A stretch of 40,283 nucleotides of DNA from Sphingobacteriales bacterium 46-32. Lineage in GTDB: Bacteria; Bacteroidota; Bacteroidia; Chitinophagales; Chitinophagaceae. The number at the start of each line of letters is the position of its first letter. Within the stretch, counting starts at the first letter, position 1. The stretch is from NCBI GenBank assembly GCA_001898485.1, contig MKTY01000023.1, forward strand, positions 1 to 40,283, in the 5' to 3' direction. The notes below the pieces were generated by a model. That model did no database searches. It saw only the letters and a program-made list of their open reading frames with translations, and was not told the DNA's origin. Below are positions 25,214-33,315 of the stretch, piece by piece. The translations under genes and the position numbers were made by a program.

Positions 25214-25457
25214 TTTGTTATCTATTGGCACTTTAAACTTTTTATGCCCGTTAAACACTTTATACTTACTTCTTCAGTATCCGTTTCTTCAGCGAAGCTA
25301 CTACTGCCTGCGTATCGGGTGAAAGCCTGAGTCCTCCTCGCAAGGTGTCATCGTAAACGATCTCTTTGATCCTTATTATATGAAAAGATATATTGGAGCG
25401 GGGAGGGTAGAGAAAGAGTATAAAGGGTATAAAGAGTATAAAGGGTATAAAGAGTAT

Positions 25458-25485
25458 AAGGGGTGTTTAACAGATACCCTTTTTT
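25458..25485 (+). terminator. duplicated copy of the NlpC terminator hairpin
   Basis: This is the same stem-loop as at 25185-25213, with GGGGTGT instead of GGGGTAT in the left arm, followed by a T run. Confidence 0.55.
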
Positions 25486-25538
25486 ATTTGTTATCTATTG
25501 GCACTTTAAACTTTTTATACCCTTTAAACACTTTATAC

Positions 25539-27041
25539 TTACTTCTTCAATATCCGTTTCTTCAGCGAAGCTACTACTGCCTGCGTATCGGGCGAAAGTT
25601 TGAAGCCGATTACTGCACCGGCGAAAAGAGTGATGAAAATATTGCTGCGGATCACGAGGCCCCAGAATCCATGCAGATCATTGCATAGCCACCAACTGAT
25701 AAGCGTGACAGCAGCACCTATCAGTAATGTATAAAGTGATGCAGGTACAAAAGGGAATAACCCGAATTTTTTCCAGAGAAAAATAAGCCGGATCAGGTTA
25801 TACAGACTGATCGATACCAGGTTGGCAATAGCCGGCCCCAGGATGTCGAACTGCCGGGTCAGGATTACGGTAAGCGGAAGCATAAAGGCCAGCAGACAAA
25901 TGCCACTGATTAATTCAAAACGCCAGTAGGTGGAGGTGCCAATAATTTGTGAGTTAAGTCCTGTGCCCATTTCAACCACCCGCGTGAGCCCCATCAGTAT
26001 AAACGCGCTGAAACCCGCCAGGAACATTTCCTTCTGATTGAATGTGAGAATGGCCTCTTTGTAATTGATGGCGATGAGAAAGAAAATGCCGACAGAAAAA
26101 ATAAGCTGATTAAGCGATGAACGCTGGTAAATGCGTTGCAGCTTGCCCATGTCTTTTTCTTTCCAGGCGCGCGAAAGATGGGGTACTGCCGCAGCAATAA
26201 TGCCTCTTTGCGGAGCCAGTATCACCGTTGCCATGATCTGTGCAAAGCCAAACACACCAGCTTTGGCCATACCATCCTGCAGTACAGAGGCTATTACCAG
26301 CTGGTCAAACACCTGCGCTATAGTGAGTACAAGAAACCCGGAATAAATAAACAGGTTGAAAGTGATAATTTTCCTGAAATAGCGACGGGTTACCTTGCTT
26401 ACTGAAAAAGTGAAATGTATTTTACCTGTTGAGATGAGGTAAATGAGCAGGCTGATGGCTACAACAGGATAAGTAAAAGAGTAAAATTTTACAAAGCTGT
26501 CGAAGTCAGGGATTAGTTTGAAAATAAACAGAACGATCAGCACCGTTGTAAGAAGCCGCCATTGTACTTCCCGCATAAAATTGGTAAGTACCGCTTTGCC
26601 TACATTCCATGCATATACTTCAAGAATACCCAGTATGGTAAGGCCAAACCCCAACGGAAATATCCAGTAATAATAATGTACCAGTTCCGGAGAGTTTTGA
26701 GAATATTTCCGGATGACCAGATCTTTAAAGATGATGCCTCCGATAACTACCAGCCCAAAACCAATCAGGCCACCCAGCAGTGCCCAGGTGAGCATATCAT
26801 TTTTACGATCGGGCAGGTGATCTTTGTAGTAGGGATAAAATTTCATGATGTAAGAAGGCATAGCCAGGTTGGCAAATGCATACATCATGGAGGCGATAGG
26901 GACGAGAATGGTAATGAGACCATACTGGTTGCTGGTAAAATACCGCTCTTCGCCCAGGAAGTAGGTATTCAGCATGCCTATGGCAAATCCGATATAAATA
27001 ACCAGGGATGCAATAATACTTTGCCGCCGTATGGTGCTCAT
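25539..27041 (-). CDS. polysaccharide (Wzx-like) flippase of the MOP superfamily
   Basis: The protein has 500 residues with about 14 hydrophobic spans, beginning MSTIRRQSIIASLVIYIGFAIGMLN, the usual opening of oligosaccharide flippases in Bacteroidota. Other family traits are the LVIRKYS..LVHYYYWIFPLGFG segment and the late ILGPAIANLVSISLYNLIRLIFL helix. It would flip lipid-linked oligosaccharide across the inner membrane. No glycosyltransferases are adjacent. I chose ATG 27039-27041, since the 17-residue upstream extension overlaps a hairpin terminator. The last codons lie in the duplicated 273-bp unit. Confidence 0.85.
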   Translation of the reverse strand: MSTIRRQSIIASLVIYIGFAIGMLNTYFLGEERYFTSNQYGLITILVPIASMMYAFANLAMPSYIMKFYPYYKDHLPDRKNDMLTWALLGGLIGFGLVVIGGIIFKDLVIRKYSQNSPELVHYYYWIFPLGFGLTILGILEVYAWNVGKAVLTNFMREVQWRLLTTVLIVLFIFKLIPDFDSFVKFYSFTYPVVAISLLIYLISTGKIHFTFSVSKVTRRYFRKIITFNLFIYSGFLVLTIAQVFDQLVIASVLQDGMAKAGVFGFAQIMATVILAPQRGIIAAAVPHLSRAWKEKDMGKLQRIYQRSSLNQLIFSVGIFFLIAINYKEAILTFNQKEMFLAGFSAFILMGLTRVVEMGTGLNSQIIGTSTYWRFELISGICLLAFMLPLTVILTRQFDILGPAIANLVSISLYNLIRLIFLWKKFGLFPFVPASLYTLLIGAAVTLISWWLCNDLHGFWGLVIRSNIFITLFAGAVIGFKLSPDTQAVVASLKKRILKK

Positions 27042-27080
27042 GTGGTAAAGGTAACAGGAAAATGATATGCTCCATAATAA

Positions 27081-27111
27081 ATGCCCTTTCATTCCGCGAA
27101 TGAAAGGGCAT
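27081..27111 (-). terminator. terminator of the M1 peptidase gene
   Basis: A perfect 14-bp stem (27081-27094 with 27098-27111, ATGCCCTTTCATTC) with a 3-base loop lies 17 bases past the M1 stop. On the minus strand it is followed by TTATTATGG, only weakly T-rich. It ends 40 bases before the flippase start. Confidence 0.8.
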
Positions 27112-27128
27112 TGTGAAAGCGGTTTGAT

Positions 27129-28799
27129 TTACTGCTGCTGACTGATAATATAAAAGTTGGGATCTATTTCAAGTGACTTGCTACTTTTAGCCTTAATGCT
27201 AATCGTCTGATAAGTTGTTTTGGGAGTGATCCACATTGGTTTTTTATCAATGAAAATGCGCATAGGCATCGCAAATCCCTCTATCACGTTGCTCCAGCGG
27301 AAACGCAGGGTATAAGCTCCGGCTACGCCCGGTTTGGGTGTTAGCTTATACTCCAGCAGCGGCACCTTAGCGGTGCGCAGATACTGGTCAAATACTTTCT
27401 CCAGTTTTTTGCCCGACTGACTGATAATATACTTTTCCACTTCGGCAGAGGTGGTGATCTTGTGATAATAGGTTTGGTTAAGCCCACGCAGTATGGCTTT
27501 GAATTTTGCATCGTCATTGATGATCTGCCGGATGGTATGAATCATATTCGCTCCTTTAGGGTACATGTCGCCGCTGCCTTCTTTATTCACACCATAGGGA
27601 CCAATGATGGGGCCATTGTTTTCGATGCCGGTACGTAATCCCTGGCAATATTCGTCGGCAGCCTCTTTACCAAAGCGGCATTCCACATACAATACTTCCG
27701 AATAAGTGGTGAAACCTTCATGCACCCACATATCGGCAATATCTTTGGTGGTGATATTATTGGCAAACCATTCGTGCCCCGATTCATGTACAATGATATA
27801 ATCCCACTTCAAGCCCCATCCGGTACCGGATAGATCCATGCCCAGGTAGCCGTCTTTGTACTGATTGCCATAAGCTACAGCGCTCTGGTGTTCCATACCC
27901 AGGTGCGGGGCTTCCACCATTTTATAACTGTCCTCGTAAAAGGGATAGGGGCCAAACCAGTCTTCGAAGCAGGCCAGCATGGGTTTGGTATCCCGTTCAA
28001 AATGGGTCCGGGCCTTTTCAAGGTTGTAATCCAGCACCCAGTAACTGCAATCCAGCTCGCCTTTGGCGCCGGCAAACTTCTCTTCCCAGTTTACATATTT
28101 GCCGATATAGGGAATGATATTATAGTTGTTGATCGGATTCTTTACTTCCCACAACCAGGTAAGGGTACTGTCGGCATGTGGTGTTTTTTTGATCAGCCGT
28201 CCGTTGCCTACAGCCACCAGGCTGTCAGGTACGGTGATGCCCAGTGTGGCGCCTTTATCCGGTTCATCAGACTGTATGTCTTTGCAGGGGTACCATACAC
28301 TGGCTCCCAGGCCCTGGCAGGCTACGGTAACCCATGGGCGGCCTTTGGCATCTTTGGCCCATACCCAGCCACCATCCCAGGGGGCACGCACGGCAGCGCG
28401 CGGTTTGCCACTGAAATGTACTATGATGGCCTGTGCTGTATCGCCGGTTTTGAACTCCCGCTCGCCAAAGTCAACCCAGCATACATTGCCTTCGCGGCGG
28501 AAGGGGAGTGTGCCGTATTTCATCTGTACAAATTCAATACGGTCAATGCGCATCGGCATCTGCATATCAATTTGCATCACTTTGTTTTTACCACCATTGG
28601 TAATATTGAAGTTGATGCGGTTGGTGCCTTTAATAGTTTTGTTGTCAATATCAACAGCCACGTTGATATGATACTGCTGCACATCCCACCAGCTTCGTCC
28701 GCTTCCGTTTGAACCGCGGAGCGTATCCTGGTGTGTATATTGTGCATTGGAAAGAAGAACAGTGAAAAAGGGAAGGAGTAATGCAAATAAGTATTTCAC
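27129..28799 (-). CDS. M1-family metallopeptidase, exported, GTG start
   Basis: The protein has 556 residues. The signal peptide ends after VLLSNAQ (about 20). The N-terminal beta domain is followed by the exopeptidase motif GMEHQSA (in place of GAMEN) and the zinc motif HESGH (His338, Glu339, His342) with third ligand Glu361 (HEGF), the HExxH-18-E pattern of M1. It trims N-terminal residues from peptides in the periplasm. The protein is shorter than aminopeptidase N because the C-terminal helical domain is replaced by about 100 residues of beta structure. The start is GTG 28797-28799. It is divergent from an oligopeptide-binding-type lipoprotein gene with 44 bases between starts. Confidence 0.92.
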   Translation of the reverse strand: MKYLFALLLPFFTVLLSNAQYTHQDTLRGSNGSGRSWWDVQQYHINVAVDIDNKTIKGTNRINFNITNGGKNKVMQIDMQMPMRIDRIEFVQMKYGTLPFRREGNVCWVDFGEREFKTGDTAQAIIVHFSGKPRAAVRAPWDGGWVWAKDAKGRPWVTVACQGLGASVWYPCKDIQSDEPDKGATLGITVPDSLVAVGNGRLIKKTPHADSTLTWLWEVKNPINNYNIIPYIGKYVNWEEKFAGAKGELDCSYWVLDYNLEKARTHFERDTKPMLACFEDWFGPYPFYEDSYKMVEAPHLGMEHQSAVAYGNQYKDGYLGMDLSGTGWGLKWDYIIVHESGHEWFANNITTKDIADMWVHEGFTTYSEVLYVECRFGKEAADEYCQGLRTGIENNGPIIGPYGVNKEGSGDMYPKGANMIHTIRQIINDDAKFKAILRGLNQTYYHKITTSAEVEKYIISQSGKKLEKVFDQYLRTAKVPLLEYKLTPKPGVAGAYTLRFRWSNVIEGFAMPMRIFIDKKPMWITPKTTYQTISIKAKSSKSLEIDPNFYIISQQQ

Positions 28800-28843
28800 G
28801 TTTACATAAGTTTGAATTGTAAATTTAGCTGTTCAATAGTAAT

Positions 28844-30472
28844 ATGAGCGTTAAAAACATATGGGCGGTAGCTGTTCTGATGCTGCTATGGCTGGCAACG
28901 GGTTGCGGTACACAGCAGACGGGTCGGCATCGTGTATTTCATTATAATGAACATACCGGCATTGCCACGCTGGATCCGGCGTTTGCCAAAAACCAGAGCA
29001 TTATGTGGCCGGTGCATCAGCTGTACAATACGCTGGTGGAAATAAATGAAGACCTGCAGCTTGTGCCCTCGCTGGCGCGCCGCTGGGAGCTCTCGCCGGA
29101 TAAGCGGGTCTATACATTTATTCTTCGCGATGATGTTTTTTTTCATGATGATCCCGTATTTGCCGGCGGCAGGGGCAGGCGGCTTACGGCCGCCGATGTG
29201 GTCTATAGCCTGTCCCGTATCATTGACCCGGCAGTAGCCAGTCCCGGGGCCTGGATCTTCAATGGCAAAGTAGATACCGTATCGCCGTTTGTTGCTGTCA
29301 ACGATACCACTTTCCAGTTAAGATTACAGCGGCCCTACAATCCCATCCTGGGCATCTTGTCCATGCAGTATTGCTCCGTAGTGGCGCCCGAGGCCGTGAA
29401 GGGGTATGGTGCCGGCTTCCGGCGGCATCCGGTGGGTACGGGACCTTTTCGTATGCAGGCCTGGGAAGAAGGACAGGCACTGGTCTTGCAGCGCCATCCC
29501 CGTTATTTTGAAAAAGACAGCAGCGGGCAATCACTGCCCTTTCTCGATGGAGTGAAAATTACTTTCTATGACAGCAAGGCCACTGAATTCTTACTGTTTC
29601 GCCAGCAGAAGCTGGAGTTTATCAACGATATTGAATCATCCTTTAAAGATGAGGTGCTTACCAAACGGGGCACATTACGGCCGGAGTGGGAGGGAAAAGT
29701 CCAGTTGCAGGTACATCCATACCTTAATATAGAATACCTGGGCATTTTGATGGATACAGCCAATGCCCTGCTGCGCGGATCGCCACTTCGTTTGCAAAAG
29801 ATCAGGCAGGCTATCAATTATGGATTTGACCGGCGTAAGATGATCCTGTACCTGCGCAATTCACTGGGCACGGCAGCCGAATCGGGCTTTGTGCCACTTG
29901 GCTTACCTTCTTTCGATTCTACCCGGGTAAAAGGATATAGCTATGATCCCAAACGCAGCCGTCAATTGCTGGAGGAAGCCGGCTTTCCCGATGGCCGTGG
30001 TCTGCCGGTGATCAAATTGCAGACAATCACACTCTATGCCGATATGGCCGATTTTATAGCCAAGCAGTTGGGGGAGTTGGGTATTCCCGTACAGGTTGAA
30101 ACCGTACAAAAAGCTTTGCTGCTGGACATGACAGCTCAGGGACGGGCGCTTTTTTTCCGGGCCAGTTGGATCGCAGACTACCCCGATGCCGAAAATTATC
30201 TCTCCGTATTTTATTCCCATAACCCCGCACCGCCCAATTATACCCGCTACCGCAATCCCCGGTTCGATGCCCTGTTTGAACGGGCACTTGCAGAAGAAAA
30301 CGACAGCATCCGTTATGCCCTCTACAGACAAGCCGACCAGGAAGTGATACAGGATGCACCCGTGGTACCGCTCTGGTACGACCAGGTTGTGCACCTGGTA
30401 CAACCGGGCGTGGAAGGTTTCACCCCCAATGCCCTCAATTTACTCGAGCTCCGCACTACCCGTATTAAATAA
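28844..30472 (+). CDS. family 5 (peptide-type) solute-binding lipoprotein
   Basis: The protein has 542 residues. The lipoprotein signal ends at Cys21 (LATGC). The sequence has the OppA/DppA fold landmarks: TLDPAFAKNQSIMWPVHQLYNTLVEIN, FFHDDP...RLTAADVVYSLSRIIDP, GTGPFRMQAWEEGQALVLQRHPRYF, QKIRQAINYGFDRRKMI, and the final DAPVVPLWYDQVVHLVQPGVEGF. It binds peptides or similar solutes for an ABC transporter, no permease or ATPase gene of which is nearby. The head-to-head arrangement with the M1 peptidase suggests use of the peptides it releases (inference). The stop is followed within 8 bases by the palindromic repeat array. Confidence 0.9.
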   Translation: MSVKNIWAVAVLMLLWLATGCGTQQTGRHRVFHYNEHTGIATLDPAFAKNQSIMWPVHQLYNTLVEINEDLQLVPSLARRWELSPDKRVYTFILRDDVFFHDDPVFAGGRGRRLTAADVVYSLSRIIDPAVASPGAWIFNGKVDTVSPFVAVNDTTFQLRLQRPYNPILGILSMQYCSVVAPEAVKGYGAGFRRHPVGTGPFRMQAWEEGQALVLQRHPRYFEKDSSGQSLPFLDGVKITFYDSKATEFLLFRQQKLEFINDIESSFKDEVLTKRGTLRPEWEGKVQLQVHPYLNIEYLGILMDTANALLRGSPLRLQKIRQAINYGFDRRKMILYLRNSLGTAAESGFVPLGLPSFDSTRVKGYSYDPKRSRQLLEEAGFPDGRGLPVIKLQTITLYADMADFIAKQLGELGIPVQVETVQKALLLDMTAQGRALFFRASWIADYPDAENYLSVFYSHNPAPPNYTRYRNPRFDALFERALAEENDSIRYALYRQADQEVIQDAPVVPLWYDQVVHLVQPGVEGFTPNALNLLELRTTRIK

Positions 30473-30479
30473 TGAATCC

Positions 30480-30577
30480 CCGGTCTGTGTAACACAGACC
30501 GGATTTGTGACACAGACCAGGGGGGATGTGTAACACAGACCGGATTTGTGACACAGACCGGATTTGTGACACAGACC
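30480..30577. repeat. array of five CACAGACC repeats, partly palindromic
   Basis: Five copies end in CACAGACC at 30500, 30518, 30541, 30559 and 30577. The first is a 23-base perfect palindrome (30480-30502, centred on the A at 30491). Units alternate between GTGTAACACAGACC and ATTTGTGACACAGACC, with spacing 18, 23, 18 and 18. Not a CRISPR: no unique spacers. It could terminate the upstream gene, bind a regulator, or be a dispersed repeat. A minus-strand translation gives GLCHKSGLCHKSGLC, an artefact of the repeat. Confidence 0.85.
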
Positions 30578-30900
30578 AGGGAGGGATTTTTCGATCCTCA
30601 GCCTGCGTATCATTACGTATGTCAATCGGGGTTTTCTCGATTTTTTATAAAAAAAATTACGCGTCCAACGGGCTGAAATGCATGATTTTAGCTTGCTGAT
30701 ACCAGGATGAAACCCTTATGGGGCTTGCATATTATAAAAAGGCACTATACTTTCACATCGGCAAACGGGTTGATTTACGCAGCAAAGCTCCGATAGTTGA
30801 AATGAAAATATCCCAGCGTTGTTTGTGACAATCCCGGACCTAAAGATCAGATCCTATTGAGAACCTACCCTTGATCTGAACCTTTAAAAACAACCGTACC
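30578..30900 (+). promoter_or_regulatory. 323-base leader region of the T9SS cargo gene
   Basis: No gene is seen. A possible promoter is TTG (30725-30727) with TATACTTT (30746-30753) 18 bases later; the -7 part is imperfect. This would give a leader of about 140 bases. The segment 30640-30670 is AT-rich. Confidence 0.3.
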
Positions 30901-32169
30901 ATGAAATCTAATTCTACCCTTGTAGCGTTGAAGACGCGTGTGCCTGTTATTGCTATTCTCTTACTGGTCGCCATGACCGCCTTTGCGCAGGCTCCTGTTT
31001 ATCGATTTCAATCCCCTTCACTTATTTCCGGCAGCGACCGCAACGTGGGTGCCAAATATCGTTTTTCGAATGTAACTACCGGAGTAGATGCACTGGTAAC
31101 CATTTTGTCGATGAGTAGTGGTATCAGTCTGCAGAATATTGACCGTACAACAGATGGTTATGCCGAAGCGTTTCAGCCTGAGTACAGGATCAACAGCGGG
31201 CGGACCGGTTATATTGATTTCCGTATCGATTTTGTAAATCATGGTACCAGCACCCTGCTTGCTCAGCCAATGGTAGATGCGAGTGGTCTGGATATTGACG
31301 GCAGTACCTCTGGTACACGTACACTAATGGAGATGAATACAATTGATATGGGCGGTGGTGTCTGTACATTTAATACAGCCAGCAGTCACATCACTGTGTC
31401 AAAAACCGGTACAGCTTATACCGCTCAAAATATCACTGGTTATCTGTATGGTGCCCTTGTTGATACGGCTGCTTCGGAAGTGATGTTTACGGTAAGTGCT
31501 CCTAATGTAAGCAGCTTTACTTACCGGGTAGGTGCCAGTTCTACGCTTACCAGCAACAGTACCCGCTACGCCAGTCTTTATTTCAAAAAGTTTTTATATC
31601 CTGATAATTCTATACTGGCCGGACCGGCGCTGCAATCCTTCAGTGGTGTGGCTGCCAATCAGCAAACTCAGTTGCAGTGGATGCTCTATGCCGATAATGA
31701 TGCGGTATCTGTTACACTTGAAAAGGGAACCAGTCCCCGTTCTTTTGTGTCAGTTGCGGAGTTTTGGGTAAATATGGAAGGAAATAGCCAGCGTGATTTC
31801 CGTTATACCGATCGTGAGTCTGCCGAAGTGGTTTATTACCGCCTTGCCATACGTCACCAGGATGGGAAACTCCAGTACAGTAATGTGCTCAGTTTTCGCC
31901 AGCAGGCAGGTGCACACCAACAGCTGCATGTATTTCCTACACAGGTAACTGATGCACTTACGATGCAGTATACTTCAGTTAAGCCGCAGACGGGTCGTTT
32001 TGAAGTAATTGATTATAGTGGTCGTGTGGTCATGAGCCAGTCAGTTAAGTTGCTGGCCGGGCAGAATAATATCCGTATTCAGAATCTGGACGGCCTTCCT
32101 GCCGGTCTTTATATATCGGCACTGAGACTGCCCGAGTCGGTTAGCAGTGCGCGGATCAGCAAGCAGTAG
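30901..32169 (+). CDS. exported protein with type IX sorting (T9SS) C-terminal domain
   Basis: The protein has 422 residues. The signal peptide ends after TAFAQ (about residue 30). The middle part is beta-rich and unidentified (many T/S/N, one Cys). The C-terminal about 85 residues (LHVFPTQVTDALTMQY..., RFEVIDYSGRVVMSQSV, NIRIQNLDGLPAGLYISAL) form a type A T9SS sorting domain with the VFPTQ start. The protein should be secreted through the outer membrane by T9SS and attached to the surface. The exact function is unknown. It follows a large repeat array and is convergent with msrA. Confidence 0.85.
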   Translation: MKSNSTLVALKTRVPVIAILLLVAMTAFAQAPVYRFQSPSLISGSDRNVGAKYRFSNVTTGVDALVTILSMSSGISLQNIDRTTDGYAEAFQPEYRINSGRTGYIDFRIDFVNHGTSTLLAQPMVDASGLDIDGSTSGTRTLMEMNTIDMGGGVCTFNTASSHITVSKTGTAYTAQNITGYLYGALVDTAASEVMFTVSAPNVSSFTYRVGASSTLTSNSTRYASLYFKKFLYPDNSILAGPALQSFSGVAANQQTQLQWMLYADNDAVSVTLEKGTSPRSFVSVAEFWVNMEGNSQRDFRYTDRESAEVVYYRLAIRHQDGKLQYSNVLSFRQQAGAHQQLHVFPTQVTDALTMQYTSVKPQTGRFEVIDYSGRVVMSQSVKLLAGQNNIRIQNLDGLPAGLYISALRLPESVSSARISKQ

Positions 32170-32171
32170 TT

Positions 32172-32322
32172 AGTTGACAGATGGCAGTTGACAGTTGACA
32201 GTGTACAGTAAGTTCCAGGTGATAAGTTTTAAGTAGTAGGTATTATATATAAAACACTTTAAACCTTTAAACTCTTTATACCCTTTAAACATTCCTTACC
32301 TGTCAACTGTCATCTGTTAACT
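32172..32322. repeat. nested inverted repeat between convergent genes
   Basis: The outer arms (32172-32194 and 32300-32322, GTTGACAGATGRCAGTTGACAG type) match as a reverse complement with two mismatches. Between them are 9-nt-period units (CACTTTAAA, CTCTTTATA, CCCTTTAAA, about 32255-32290). The outer arm ends 1 base before the msrA stop codon. It sits between convergent genes like the other hairpins of this family. Confidence 0.75.
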
Positions 32323-32323
32323 G

Positions 32324-33007
32324 TCAACTTTTCTTCAGCTTATCCTTAAACACTTTTCTGAACTTATCTATCTTGGGTCTGATCACGATGCGGCAGTAGG
32401 GGTTGTTGTTTTCGTTGTTATCGAAATACTGCTGGTGATAATCTTCGGCAGGGTAGAAGACGGAGAAGGGGGTGATTTCTGTGACGATCGGGTTGTCGAA
32501 TGCACCACTTTTGTCGAGGGCAGCCTTATAGCTTTCTGCTTTTTGTTTCTGTTCTTCGTTGTGATAAAATATCCCGCTCCGGTATTGGGTGCCCACATCA
32601 TTGCCCTGCCGGTTTAACGTGGTAGGGTCATGTGTTTCCCAGAACACCTCAAGCAGTTCATCGAAACTGATCTTTTTCGGATCATATACTATCTGCAGGC
32701 ATTCGGCATGGCCTGTGGTGCCGGTACATACTTCTTTATAGGTAGGATTGGGCACCTCTCCGCCCGTATAGCCCGATGTGGCACTTACCACACCTTCCAG
32801 TTGTTCGAAAATAGCCTCGGTACACCAAAAACAGCCATTGGCAAATGTTGCGGTGTCTAAACCCGTTGCCGGTACGGCAGTGGCAGTGCTGGCCGTTTGT
32901 ACATCTGTAGTCATAGATTTCTTCTTTTGTTTCTGCGCACAGGAAGCCAGGGCGGTCAGGCATATAAAGCCGGCCACAGCCAGTGAGCGTATCTGATAGC
33001 GCTTCAT
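32324..33007 (-). CDS. msrA: peptide-methionine (S)-S-oxide reductase, lipoprotein form
   Basis: The protein has 227 residues. The lipoprotein signal MKRYQIRSLAVAGFICLTALASC ends at Cys23. A linker of about 30 residues leads to the MsrA domain with catalytic Cys59 in GCFWC. Further motifs are EQLEGVVSATSGYTGGEVPNPTYKEVCTG, HAECLQIVYDP and FWETHDPTTLNRQGNDVGTQYRSGIFY. It repairs oxidised methionine in envelope proteins. ATG 33005-33007 and an ATG three codons upstream (33016) both fit; the frame is open further up, but the sequence there is not a signal peptide. No msrB gene is in view. Confidence 0.93.
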   Translation of the reverse strand: MKRYQIRSLAVAGFICLTALASCAQKQKKKSMTTDVQTASTATAVPATGLDTATFANGCFWCTEAIFEQLEGVVSATSGYTGGEVPNPTYKEVCTGTTGHAECLQIVYDPKKISFDELLEVFWETHDPTTLNRQGNDVGTQYRSGIFYHNEEQKQKAESYKAALDKSGAFDNPIVTEITPFSVFYPAEDYHQQYFDNNENNNPYCRIVIRPKIDKFRKVFKDKLKKS

Positions 33008-33315
33008 AATATTCATAACTCCAATTTCTAATAATGTACGGAAAGCAGAAAAGTTCAGTAAGCTGGTTTTGAGAATGAGCGGGAATTTAACAATTACAAT
33101 GAATCGCACTCCTGCCACTTAGGAATATCAGGTGCGTTGAGATGGGCACAAATAAGTCTTTTTAATCATCTAAATCAATGATTTTCAAAAAATTATTTAT
33201 AAACAATCCAAAAGTTTATAAAAAAATAAAGAAGTTTTTTGCCTTTTTTAAAAAGTTTAATAGTTTAGGTTAATTATTTAAGAAGATTTCATTACACCAA
33301 CACCAAAATCTACAC

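Larger units (their letters stand above)
25058..25603 (+). repeat. 273-bp tandem duplication spanning the NlpC/flippase junction
   Basis: Two units in tandem, about 25058-25330 and 25331-25603, are offset by 273 bases. Each contains the 3' end of the NlpC gene, the terminator and 9-nt-period repeats, and the 3' end of the flippase gene in reverse. The outermost units belong to the intact genes; the inner flippase tail (25267-25330) and inner NlpC tail (25331-25412) are orphan fragments. The NlpC orphan is nearly identical from base 25368 on, but shows scattered substitutions before that (V-T-V-S-D against V-I-V-N-D). Confidence 0.85.

Noticed and set aside
25380-25688. Plus-strand frame with EYKGYKEYKG repeats
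   Set aside because: It is the orphan NlpC tail running into the 9-nt-period repeat and then antisense to the flippase gene.
27888-28712. Long plus-strand frame opposite the M1 peptidase
   Set aside because: Antisense shadow; the minus strand has the complete zinc-site motifs.
30480-30577. CRISPR array
   Set aside because: Repeats are nearly contiguous, with no unique spacers of 30 bases or so and no cas genes.
30440-30625. Minus-strand frame with GLCHKSG repeats
   Set aside because: It merely translates the tandem nucleotide repeat.
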